The position numbers were made by a program, and so were the translations under genes. Positions 53,301 to 61,105 of a stretch of DNA of 64,000 bases are shown piece by piece. Below the pieces are notes generated by a model. The model ran no database searches. It worked only from the letters and a program-made list of their open reading frames with translations, and had not been told where the DNA came from. Source of the DNA: an uncultured Pseudohongiella sp. (GTDB lineage Bacteria; Pseudomonadota; Gammaproteobacteria; Pseudomonadales; Pseudohongiellaceae); assembly GCA_902531515.1 (NCBI GenBank), contig CACAEJ010000006.1, positions 1 through 64,000 on the forward strand, read 5' to 3'. The stretch's first letter is position 1; every line of letters starts with the position of its first letter.

Positions 53301-55545
53301 GTCGTTTACCACAACTACCATAACCAAGTCAGCTGTTGTGAACATTAACGCCAGCAACTCTGATAGCAACAAGATTCAGCATACGCTGGGTTCAGTCGGC
53401 GGCTTAGTGATTGATACTGATGAGACGCAGACTCTTAACTTGGTGGCAAATGCTAACTCTGGAATCGTCGCCGGTAACATTAACGCGGCTTCTACTGCGC
53501 TATCTAGCTTAAGCTTCACGACTGCTGCCAATGCGGCCTCGACTATCGGCACTATGACTAGGGCCGACTCCTTAGCGACACTGAACTATACCGTTACTGG
53601 CGGAAACACCGCGAACTCGTCTACATTTGTAGCGGGTGTCATAGGTGAGCACGCCTCGGGCGCGGCGCAGTTAACGTCACTGAATGCTCAGGTCACTGGT
53701 GTTGGCAGTACAATGACTCTGGACTCGGTTGATACCGCGAATAGTTCAGCGATCACTTCGATTGACTTGAAGGCTAATTCCGCCAACTCTGCGCTGACTC
53801 TAGCGACGGGCCACGCGGGAGTAACGACAACGTTGATCGACGCAGGTAGCGCAACTGTTGCCTCTTTGAACATTACGGCGGCAGATAACGCGTCAATCTT
53901 GATAGACGACTCGAACGCGAACGCGACAATTACGTCTGGCGCGATTACTGCGGCGACAGTTAGCTTAGGTAATTACTCTACATTTGCGGATGTCGGCGGT
54001 AACTCAGGCGATAATTTGGTTATCACGGGTGCGCCTACTGCCCTTAATATCTCACTGGGCCGAGACATTACTCACGCGGCTAATGATGAGATAATTTTTA
54101 GTGGTACAACCGCCGCGTTGAATCTATCGAGCACATTAGATGACGATGCCATCGCATTTAACACTAGCAACCAGATATCGTACGGTGGCAATGTGATGAT
54201 AGACCTGGGTACTGTTACTAAGGCTACTTACACACACACTGGTTCCGGTACCTTCGCTTGGGATGGTACAAACGTTGGTACTAATATCGTTAAGGCGAAC
54301 GCTACCGAGTCAACCACTGGCGCGATTACTGGTGGTGCCGGTAACGATACGTTGCACGGTAACGAAGGGGCACAAACCATTACTGGTGCTGCTGGTGATG
54401 ACACGATAGTAGGTCTAGGTGGTGGTGATACTCTCACCGCTGGTGCTGGTAACGACAGCATTACTGCGGGTGAAGGTGTCGACGGCGTGACTGGTGGTTT
54501 AGGTGCAGACTCGATTAATGTGGCTGAGAGCACCCAGGCGATTGACACCATTAATATTACTGCTGGCGCCATTGGTACTGCTACTGACAACGAATCGGAA
54601 GATGTCGTCGGTACAAGCGCTGCTGTAGTTGACGATAGGGGTCAGGACACCATCACCGGTTTCGACGCGGGTTCTGACATTATCGCAATCACGGCGACCA
54701 ACGTAGCAAGCTTTGACCACACGTCTAACTTAGCAGTAAGTGCTCCGGCGGATGCAGGTATTAGCGCGACTACAACAGGAACGCTAAACTCTTTCGTCAA
54801 GAACACGCTGTTTATCGCATTGGATGCCGATACTGACTATGACGATGACGATGACGTTGTTATCACTTTCACTGACTTCAAACTGAGTGGTGTAGACCAG
54901 TTAGCCGCTTCGGCCACTGACTACCTAACAGTTGCTGATGTGAGTGGAAGGATTTCCTATGACCTTACGGGTGATGCGTCCGGCTCCGACACTGTTGTCA
55001 CCGGTGCTTTAGCAGATACCATTACCATGGGCGCGGGCGCTGATAGTCTGACACCAGGTCTTGGTGCCGATAAGATCTACTATACGTTCGTTACAGTTGC
55101 CAACGCGGCGGCCGAATCAGGTGCGGCCACAGGTGACACGGACTGGGTACTGAACACTGCTGGTGACACGATCACCGGGTTCGTGTCTGGTACGGATAAG
55201 ATCTATATCAAGGCGACGGCGGTAACAAACGCGAAAGGTACCGAGACCGATACCCTGCTAGAGATAGCTAGGACCGGTACGGTTGCTAACACGGCTCGTT
55301 TCGTTGAGAACACGACCGCCGTTGATGGTACCACTGGTGATCTGATTCTTGACTTGACTAACATGACTACTACGGCCATTGAAAATGGTGATAGTTTCGT
55401 CGTCTTCAGTAACGACGGAGTGGACGGGTACTTGCACTTAGTCGAGAATGATGGAACCGCTGCTATTGCTGCCGGTGAGGTAACGTTAATAGCGAAGATC
55501 TTGGGTGTTACAAACCTTGCGGACGGAGACCTAGTCTCTTACTAA
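50362..55545 (+). CDS. Giant RTX calcium-binding protein, probable type I secreted surface-layer or surface protein
   Basis: A 1727-residue acidic protein, rich in Thr, Ala, Gly and Asp, with a single Cys (Cys87) and no signal peptide. An N-terminal helical module (about 1-190) precedes beta-rich segments broken by RTX blocks at about 417-483, 680-863, 1322-1390 and 1547-1573. Their repeats are of the form GGAGNDTI, which bind calcium outside the cell. The C-terminal 100 residues would carry the uncleaved type I secretion signal. No protease, lipase or toxin domain is evident. Codon choice is strongly biased to GGT, AAC and GAC, and a strong terminator follows, both suggesting high expression. 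RsaA-like S-layer protein is my preferred reading; an adhesin is the alternative. Confidence 0.85.
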   Translation: MAITAAVRQDIMELAVLMNNTAPGTTLLSELVAKSVAGSSLTEIAEHLAGRAEFTAKYPTFQTATEFASEWLANALPEADAALLAECVTIVEAHINGGGSIPDLVVSVQAFMSDPANADGAVKTHIDNFNNKVTVATYHTITKEAAAEWDIPATVTSDAASVATANTAVDTATAPAAAAADTKNLTISTDIYTGGAGDDIINATRAGAAGTTMTYSASDQIDGGEGTDSIYIESSIATLGMTTQKSLEKITINAVDNATAVAVNLPTDKAYKTLENLSSIAAVTFNAVRNGDVDLHLTSTSAAAPDVTTLTYHSTALTGAADNLDVQLNAASGNLTIAGTNSANALETLTLNSIADSTITTLALGSSETSKLVVTGSGSTTITNPITGVDATLNTIDASGATGALTMSTVNTTANTVTGGAGNDVLTSAGGNDTISSGTGDDTVTSGAGDDNVTLGAGDDQATIAGGDVDKDDVIDGGDGTDTLRLTGTLTYSTVGAGTDDASGIKGFETLSSGGAVTQDMTGIDKNNTITSATVGNNHTVALTNDTTITAATFTADGASLTMASAGTQTLTLAGDNAGVPTDVSSSTFKSGATALNLVSGGVDTLANNAVALTGTALATLTVTGSEKIDVTANLSKVLASADFSGSTAEEVSFSASISEAALTYKTSSATDTTALTTGKGADTITLGDKDDTVTNSGDGADTITAGGGNDLISQTGAGADHIDGGDGNDNIVATGAGNDTITGGAGNDTVGSAGADDDHITMGAGDDTVTDAGAGNDTVDGGEGNDNITGGAGADSLVGGAGNDTIADGSGNDTVTGGDGDDTINITTGNDNVDAGAGNDTISITGLSGADTIDGGADTDSITITNSSTGTLTPAFKNIESATVNTSSNFTLSLTAATDKTSLTSYTITSTDSLAADDITITDGATNTVVNISDDSSWDGLAAADNTGDIGAVSVGTTAGGTITVNVNANEDALLHAGSSFTTTTITKSAVVNINASNSDSNKIQHTLGSVGGLVIDTDETQTLNLVANANSGIVAGNINAASTALSSLSFTTAANAASTIGTMTRADSLATLNYTVTGGNTANSSTFVAGVIGEHASGAAQLTSLNAQVTGVGSTMTLDSVDTANSSAITSIDLKANSANSALTLATGHAGVTTTLIDAGSATVASLNITAADNASILIDDSNANATITSGAITAATVSLGNYSTFADVGGNSGDNLVITGAPTALNISLGRDITHAANDEIIFSGTTAALNLSSTLDDDAIAFNTSNQISYGGNVMIDLGTVTKATYTHTGSGTFAWDGTNVGTNIVKANATESTTGAITGGAGNDTLHGNEGAQTITGAAGDDTIVGLGGGDTLTAGAGNDSITAGEGVDGVTGGLGADSINVAESTQAIDTINITAGAIGTATDNESEDVVGTSAAVVDDRGQDTITGFDAGSDIIAITATNVASFDHTSNLAVSAPADAGISATTTGTLNSFVKNTLFIALDADTDYDDDDDVVITFTDFKLSGVDQLAASATDYLTVADVSGRISYDLTGDASGSDTVVTGALADTITMGAGADSLTPGLGADKIYYTFVTVANAAAESGAATGDTDWVLNTAGDTITGFVSGTDKIYIKATAVTNAKGTETDTLLEIARTGTVANTARFVENTTAVDGTTGDLILDLTNMTTTAIENGDSFVVFSNDGVDGYLHLVENDGTAAIAAGEVTLIAKILGVTNLADGDLVSY
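51612..51810 (+). repeat. RTX repeat block 1
   Basis: Tandem degenerate 27-base units encode nonapeptides such as GGAGNDVLT and GAGDDNVTL within residues about 417-483 of the giant protein. Gly and Asp positions match calcium-binding beta-roll repeats. Confidence 0.85.
52399..52950 (+). repeat. RTX repeat block 2 (largest)
   Basis: About twenty tandem nonapeptide-type units (for example GGDGNDNIV, GGAGNDTVG, GAGDDTVTD) span residues about 680-863. The DNA repeats GGTGGTGCTGGTAACGATAC-type segments many times, so the region may be prone to recombination and to assembly error. Confidence 0.88.
54325..54530 (+). repeat. RTX repeat block 3
   Basis: Seven or so units such as GGAGNDTLH, GAAGDDTIV and GAGNDSITA occupy residues about 1322-1390. 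They are separated from block 2 by roughly 450 residues of non-RTX, Ser/Thr-rich beta sequence. Confidence 0.85.
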
Positions 55546-55584
55546 GTAAGGTATCAAAAGGGGGAGACCCCTTTATCGAAAAAG

Positions 55585-55618
55585 AAAAGCCAACTCTTCA
55601 CGGGGTTGGTTTTTTTTT
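55585..55618 (+). terminator. Strong rho-independent terminator after the RTX gene
   Basis: CCAACTC (55590-55596) pairs with GGGTTGG (55603-55609) across a six-base loop, including one G-U pair. The stem is extended by flanking A-T pairs and followed by nine T. It lies about 45 bases after the RTX stop codon. Confidence 0.9.
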
Positions 55619-55749
55619 GATTAGCGTTAACTGGGTCCGTATGCGTAGCAAGCAAAAAGGTTCACTACCAAGATGGATATATCGAGGGGGGTCCAACTCA
55701 CAAACGGATACTATAGAGGCCTGCCTTAAAATAATGCTAGGGTGCACTC

Positions 55750-55766
55750 TCGTCATGTCATGACGA
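55750..55766. promoter_or_regulatory. 17-bp perfect palindrome upstream of the first TPR enzyme gene
   Basis: TCGTCATG and CATGACGA flank a single central T. It lies 50 bases before the start codon of the TPR-oxygenase gene, a plausible operator position, but I recognise no known regulator motif. Confidence 0.45.
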
Positions 55767-55816
55767 ACTCAAATAGGTCCCTACAACATCTGCGAGGCAG
55801 AGATAAAGAGTAATTA

Positions 55817-58800
55817 ATGGAACTGACTATTCAGCAAGCGTTGCAAAAGGGTGTTACGGCACATAAAGCGGGAAAGCTTCAAAATGCCGAACGCATTTAT
55901 CGGGCTATCTTACAATCTCAGCCGGAGCATCCAGACGCTAACCATAACCTGGGCGTGATAGCAGTCTCTGTGAATAAAGCGGACGCGGCATTACCTTTAT
56001 TTAAAACTGCTCTCGAAACCAATCCAAAGATCGAACAGTATTGGCTGAGTTACATTGATGCACTTATCAAAACAGAGAAATTTGATGACGTAAGGCAAGT
56101 TTTAGTTGATGCAAAGCAAGCTGGAATTGCGACAGATAAACTTCAGTTATTGGAAGAGCAACTGCAGTCTAACCCACCCCCTAGTAGTGATAAACCTCAG
56201 CAAGAATTTGGCAATCAACTACAGAGTCATCAAGATGAATTGTCACAAGCAATCGAGTTGCGAGAGACCGGAAAATATAGAGAGGCTCAGGAGTGGCTAC
56301 GTGGCATTGTTGAACATGACCCTAAAAACGCCGAAGCTTTATCACTGCTATCCCAAGTACTCTTGCTGGATAAAAAAGAGGCGGAAGCAGAGAGAGTGCT
56401 GAAAGCAGCTGCATCTATTAATGCAGAACTCCCGTCTGTCTATCGCAATCAAACAAGATTATTACTAAAACAGTCTAAAACTGCAGAAGCACTGCAAAAG
56501 GCGCAATTCGGATGTAAGCAATCGCCGGAAGATCCAGAGAGTTTACTGATGCTAGCTGCTTGTCTTGGAGCATCTAAAAGAGACTTAGAAGCATTGCCGA
56601 TAATTGAAAAAATACTGAAAGCCAAACCAAATTACGCTGAAGCGTATGCGAGTAGAGCGCTCATCAAACTGCGGGCGAAGGATATAGTGGGGGCTATCAA
56701 AGATGTAGAAATGGCTGTCTCGCTTAAACCTCATTTGGCTGAAATGTGGTTGCTATTAGGCTCTTTGCAATATCAAAGTAATAACCTTAGTGGCGCAATT
56801 GAGGCACTGAGAAGTGCCCATAAGAATGACTCAGAAAACATAGACTTTATGACACAGCTTGGAGAGTTCTTGAGGCTCGATAATAAAGCGAGTGAAGCTA
56901 TTTCTATTCTTGAGAAGGCTACAGAACTTGCTCCAAAAGATGCCAATGCGTGGACTAATCTTGGAACGGCTTTTCAGCAAGATAAAAGAATTGAAGACGC
57001 AAAATTAGCTTATGAGACGGCGTTGACTCTCAATCCTCAATCAGCTGCTATATCGAGCAATCTAGGTGTTATGGCAAAGAATGCTGGAGAATTGGAATCG
57101 GCTTTACACTATTTTGAAAAAGCATTGGAGATTGAACCGAATCTCGCAGAAGTGCACAGCAACTCGGGTACCATACTTAAAGAGCTGGGCAGGCTTGATG
57201 AGGCGGTAGCTAGTTATAAGCAAGCAATAGCGTTGAAGCCGGACTTTGTCAAAGCGCACGATAGATTAAGTAACACGCTATATGAGCTGGGTAGATTAGA
57301 GGAGGCTACCGCTAGCATGAGATGCTTAATTGTGTTGAAACCTGATTCTGCCGAAACATACAACAACTTGGGTAGCGCGTTCAACAAACTGGGTAGGTTT
57401 GATGAGGCAGAGGCGAGCTTGAGACAGGCGATGGCGTTGAAACCTGACTATGCTGGAGCTCACAACAACCTAGGTATTACACTGAAAGAACTGGGCAGAT
57501 TAGAAGAGGCTGAAGCAAGCTATGCCCAAGCGATAGTCTTGAAACCTGACTACGCGGAAGCCCACAGCAACTTGGGTAATGCGCTGAAGGAACTAGGCAG
57601 ATTAGACGAGGCTGAAGCAAGCTATACCCAAGCGATAGCGTTGAAGCCAGACTATGCCGGGGCCCACAATAACCTAGGTAACGCACTGAAGGAACGGGGC
57701 AGACTAGAAGAGGCTGAAACAAGCTTTTTGAAAACGATAGCGTTGGAACCTGACTATGCTGAAGCCCACAGCAATCTGGGTACCACGCTGCAAGGACTAG
57801 GAAGATTGGAAGAGGCTGAAGCAAGCTATACCGAAGCAATAGCGTTGAAGCCTGACTTAGCCGAAGCTCACAGCAACTTGGGTAGCACTCTTAAAGAACT
57901 GGGCAGATTAGAAGAGGCTGAAGCAAGCTATACCCAAGCAATAGCGTTGAAGCCTGACTTAGCCGAAGCCCACTACAACTTGGGTAACATGCTCCCAGAA
58001 TTGAGCAGATTGGCAGAGGCCGAGGCAAGCCTTACCGAAGCAATAGCTTTGAAGCCTGACTATGCTGAAGCTCATAACAGACTATTGGTGTGTTTATATC
58101 TGCTGGATAAAAAGTCCCCCTTTTTCGATAAATTAGACTACTTGATAAATCAGGATAAAGCTGATGCAGTTATTGGCTCGCTTACCAGCCGTGCCGCATT
58201 GAAATATGGGCTGGAAAAGCCAAATATATTTTGTAGGGAACCACTAGAATATGTTTTACACATTGACTTGGATACGCGATATGCTTTTGAAGAAAATTTT
58301 GTACAAAAAACAAAATCCATACTTAATGGGAGCAGGATATCGAATAGAAGACAAACTCTTCTTTTGAACGGTTTCCAAACTTCTGGAAATTTATTTGACA
58401 TAGAAAGTGATCTCACAGACAAAATTCAAGAAGCTATCCGATTAGAAATAGAGGAATATCGAATTAATTTTAAGAATAGCGAAGAGGGCTTGATAAAAAA
58501 ATGGCCAACAGACTATAGTCTCTATGGCTGGCTTATCAGTATGAAAAGTGGTGGTGAATTACAGCCTCATATCCATGAACAAGGGTGGCTCAGCGGAATT
58601 ATATACATAAATATTCCTCCGAGATTAAAGGCTGACAGCGGCAACCTGGTTGTTGCCTTGGGCGAAGAAAAAGACGCAATTGATGCGCGTACAAATTTGC
58701 AAAAAATAATAAAAGTAGCTACAGGGAGTTTGGTTTTATTTCCAGCATCCCTGACGCACTACACTATTCCGTTTGAATCAGAAGAAGAGCGTATCGTTTT

Positions 58801-58825
58801 AGCGTTTGATATGAAAGAAAAATGA
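55817..58825 (+). CDS. Large TPR protein with C-terminal 2-oxoglutarate/Fe(II) oxygenase-like domain
   Basis: A 1002-residue protein without signal peptide. Its N-terminal module (about 1-120, MELTIQQALQKG onwards) is shared with two other genes here. TPR repeats fill most of residues 1-770, including nine very similar 34-residue units (444-749, consensus LGRLEEAEASYTQAIALKPD). The C-terminal domain (about 790-1002) resembles the putative 2OG-Fe(II) oxygenase family, with HIHEQGWLSGIIYIN (His918 and His920) and LVLFPASLTHYTIPFESEEE (His981). Such enzymes hydroxylate proteins or small molecules; the substrate here is unknown. It follows the RTX gene by 271 bases, beyond a terminator, so it has its own promoter. 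Confidence 0.85.
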   Translation: MELTIQQALQKGVTAHKAGKLQNAERIYRAILQSQPEHPDANHNLGVIAVSVNKADAALPLFKTALETNPKIEQYWLSYIDALIKTEKFDDVRQVLVDAKQAGIATDKLQLLEEQLQSNPPPSSDKPQQEFGNQLQSHQDELSQAIELRETGKYREAQEWLRGIVEHDPKNAEALSLLSQVLLLDKKEAEAERVLKAAASINAELPSVYRNQTRLLLKQSKTAEALQKAQFGCKQSPEDPESLLMLAACLGASKRDLEALPIIEKILKAKPNYAEAYASRALIKLRAKDIVGAIKDVEMAVSLKPHLAEMWLLLGSLQYQSNNLSGAIEALRSAHKNDSENIDFMTQLGEFLRLDNKASEAISILEKATELAPKDANAWTNLGTAFQQDKRIEDAKLAYETALTLNPQSAAISSNLGVMAKNAGELESALHYFEKALEIEPNLAEVHSNSGTILKELGRLDEAVASYKQAIALKPDFVKAHDRLSNTLYELGRLEEATASMRCLIVLKPDSAETYNNLGSAFNKLGRFDEAEASLRQAMALKPDYAGAHNNLGITLKELGRLEEAEASYAQAIVLKPDYAEAHSNLGNALKELGRLDEAEASYTQAIALKPDYAGAHNNLGNALKERGRLEEAETSFLKTIALEPDYAEAHSNLGTTLQGLGRLEEAEASYTEAIALKPDLAEAHSNLGSTLKELGRLEEAEASYTQAIALKPDLAEAHYNLGNMLPELSRLAEAEASLTEAIALKPDYAEAHNRLLVCLYLLDKKSPFFDKLDYLINQDKADAVIGSLTSRAALKYGLEKPNIFCREPLEYVLHIDLDTRYAFEENFVQKTKSILNGSRISNRRQTLLLNGFQTSGNLFDIESDLTDKIQEAIRLEIEEYRINFKNSEEGLIKKWPTDYSLYGWLISMKSGGELQPHIHEQGWLSGIIYINIPPRLKADSGNLVVALGEEKDAIDARTNLQKIIKVATGSLVLFPASLTHYTIPFESEEERIVLAFDMKEK
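57146..58063 (+). repeat. Nine tandem 102-bp TPR-coding repeats
   Basis: Nine in-frame 102-base units encode 34-residue TPRs. Units 4 to 8 are very alike at DNA level (for example GAGGCTGAAGCAAGCTAT recurs at a 102-base period), more than protein function requires, which suggests recent duplication or gene conversion within the array. Confidence 0.9.
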
Positions 58826-58862
58826 TTATGCCAAAGAATTCTTAAGGTGTTATATTTTCCAG

Positions 58863-61070
58863 ATGCTTGAATTGAGTTCGCTACTACAACAGGCAACAGC
58901 CCATAGAGAGTCTGGCGAATTTTCGCTAGCGATAGACGTTTTAAAAGAGCGAGTTAGCGATTTTTCAACTGATGCTAGTTTTCTGGCACTGCTAGCGCAC
59001 TGTTACATTTTGAATGATGAGGTGGAAAATGCGACAGTTTTTTTAGAAAAAGCAAAGGAGGCGGATCCTAAAAATGCTTTAGTGGGTTGGAATGAAGCAC
59101 GCCTTATGCTGAAGAATAAGAGCTATACGGAAGCTCTAGTTGTTGCTAAAAAGACACATGGTATTTTCCCCAATGACATAGAGGGTATGGGAATTCTCGG
59201 GGCGTGTTTAAAAGCCAACTCGGAAATTGAAGAAAGCCTTATCTATTTAAACAAAGCGATATCACTTGATGCAAATTATAGTGAGGCTTTGATAAACAGG
59301 GGTCTAATTAAGTTATCTCAGGGCGATAAACTAGGGGCTCTCTCAGATCTTGAGCAAGCTCACAATCTTAAGCCTTATATTAGAAAAATTTGGGATTTAA
59401 TTCTCAGCTTGAAATTACAACTTGAGCAATTTTCCGAAGCAGTATCATTCACAGTAGAAATTATCAAAATCGACCCGGCGGACGAAGAAAATTATATTCG
59501 ACTTGTTGCGCTTAATCATAAGTTAAATAATCCGGATATAGCTATCAAGAGCTTCGAAGACGCCCTTAATATAAGGCCCAATAGTCTTTCCATTCTTGTT
59601 AACCTTGGACTGGCGTTCAGGCAGAAGGGTCAATTTACTGAAGCGATGTCTAGCTTTAATAAAGCTTTAGAAATTCAGTCTGATTGTGCTGAAGCTTTTT
59701 ATTGTAAGGCAAAACTGCTGACGGATACAGATGATCTTGATGCCGCTATAGGAAACTATGAAAGGGTTGTGGAGATTAAGCCTGACTCCGCTGGCGCTTG
59801 GTTTAACTTGGGAAATGTCCTCCAAACCAAAGGGAGATTGAAAGAGTCTCTTAAGGCGTATCAGCATGCTCTCAGAATAAAGCCTGATTATGCCGATGCC
59901 TTCCATAATATGGGTAATGCAAATCTGGCTATGGGTAATCTAGATAGCGCAATAGAGAGTTATCAAAAAGTCCTCGATATAGACCCTGATCATTCCGGAG
60001 CTTACTGTAATTTAGGTTCTATCCTCCGAACTCAAGGTAATCTGGACGGCGCGATAGTTAAATTCAATGAAGCCCTAAAGCGCAGGCCTGACTTTACGGA
60101 AGCACTTAATAATAAGGGCCTTGCTCTTAACCAGAAAGGTGACTTAGTAGCAGCTATTGAGAGCTATAAGCAAGTCATAAAGATTGAGCCTGACAATGCC
60201 TCAGTCTATTACAATATGGGTATTGCGCTTGATGAATTTGGTGATCTGGAAAACGCCATAGATAGCTACAAGCAGGCTCTCGAAATTAGACCAGAGTACC
60301 CTAAAGCTGCTTGGAACTTATCAGGTACAGCAAAAAATATTAAAGAAGCAAAAGGTTGGTTAGAGTTATGCCTAGATTTAAAAGGGGATCATTTAATGGC
60401 TATGATTTACCTTGCTGCACTAAAATTTTATGAAGGTGATAAGTCTGATTTTAATAATCTTATACAGTCATCACTAAATCAGAACCCTTGGGTACGTTCA
60501 TGTAAATGGGCTTTTGATCTGCCTAATTTACCTGAATTATACTTTAATCGATGGTCATTTTTTGATGGCGTTGTTGAACGCAGTTCTACGACCAGGCCAT
60601 TTTATGAATTTGGGGTTTGGCGAGGCATAGCATTTGGATACTTGATTAAAACTTTCAAAAGTGGCTATGGCTTTGACACATTCGAGGGTTTACCCGAAGA
60701 TTGGCATCAAGAGAAGGAAGGCAAGTATTCTAGCGATGGAAATATTCCTAAAATTGATGGAGGAGAATTTATAAAAGGAAAATTTGAAGACACCTTGCCC
60801 AAATTCTTTTCAGAGCCTCGTCCACTAGCGTCAGTAATTAACTTTGATGCAGATCTATATAGCTCTACGATCACTGCACTAAATTTTTCTAAACCGGTGG
60901 TCGATAGCAAAACAATATTGATTTTTGACGAATTTCTAATAAATCCGAAATGGGAACAGGACGAATATCGAGCTCTAAATGAGTTTTGTGAAAACAATAA
61001 CTACACTTATGATGTTTTAGCGATTTCTTTCTTTACAAAACAGGTGGCAGTAAGGCTGATAGGAATATAA
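58863..61070 (+). CDS. TPR protein with C-terminal TylF-like methyltransferase domain
   Basis: A 735-residue protein: about a dozen TPR units over residues 1-500 (more diverged than in the preceding gene), a linker, and a C-terminal Rossmann domain (about 560-735). The segments FYEFGVWRGIAFGYLI, FDTFEGLPEDW and NFDADLYSSTITAL match TylF/MycF-type SAM-dependent O-methyltransferases, with the acidic metal site in DADLYSS and FDEF. Its N-terminus is different from the shared module of the other TPR proteins. It lies 37 bases after the oxygenase gene in the same direction, so the two are probably co-transcribed. Substrate unknown. Confidence 0.85.
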   Translation: MLELSSLLQQATAHRESGEFSLAIDVLKERVSDFSTDASFLALLAHCYILNDEVENATVFLEKAKEADPKNALVGWNEARLMLKNKSYTEALVVAKKTHGIFPNDIEGMGILGACLKANSEIEESLIYLNKAISLDANYSEALINRGLIKLSQGDKLGALSDLEQAHNLKPYIRKIWDLILSLKLQLEQFSEAVSFTVEIIKIDPADEENYIRLVALNHKLNNPDIAIKSFEDALNIRPNSLSILVNLGLAFRQKGQFTEAMSSFNKALEIQSDCAEAFYCKAKLLTDTDDLDAAIGNYERVVEIKPDSAGAWFNLGNVLQTKGRLKESLKAYQHALRIKPDYADAFHNMGNANLAMGNLDSAIESYQKVLDIDPDHSGAYCNLGSILRTQGNLDGAIVKFNEALKRRPDFTEALNNKGLALNQKGDLVAAIESYKQVIKIEPDNASVYYNMGIALDEFGDLENAIDSYKQALEIRPEYPKAAWNLSGTAKNIKEAKGWLELCLDLKGDHLMAMIYLAALKFYEGDKSDFNNLIQSSLNQNPWVRSCKWAFDLPNLPELYFNRWSFFDGVVERSSTTRPFYEFGVWRGIAFGYLIKTFKSGYGFDTFEGLPEDWHQEKEGKYSSDGNIPKIDGGEFIKGKFEDTLPKFFSEPRPLASVINFDADLYSSTITALNFSKPVVDSKTILIFDEFLINPKWEQDEYRALNEFCENNNYTYDVLAISFFTKQVAVRLIGI

Positions 61071-61105
61071 GTCTTAAGGTTTTTCCATTGCTATTCCGCG
61101 CAGCA

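Noticed and set aside
57146-58063. Regular 102-bp direct repeats considered as a CRISPR or satellite array
   Set aside because: The repeats are contiguous, in frame, and encode TPR units; there are no unique spacers.
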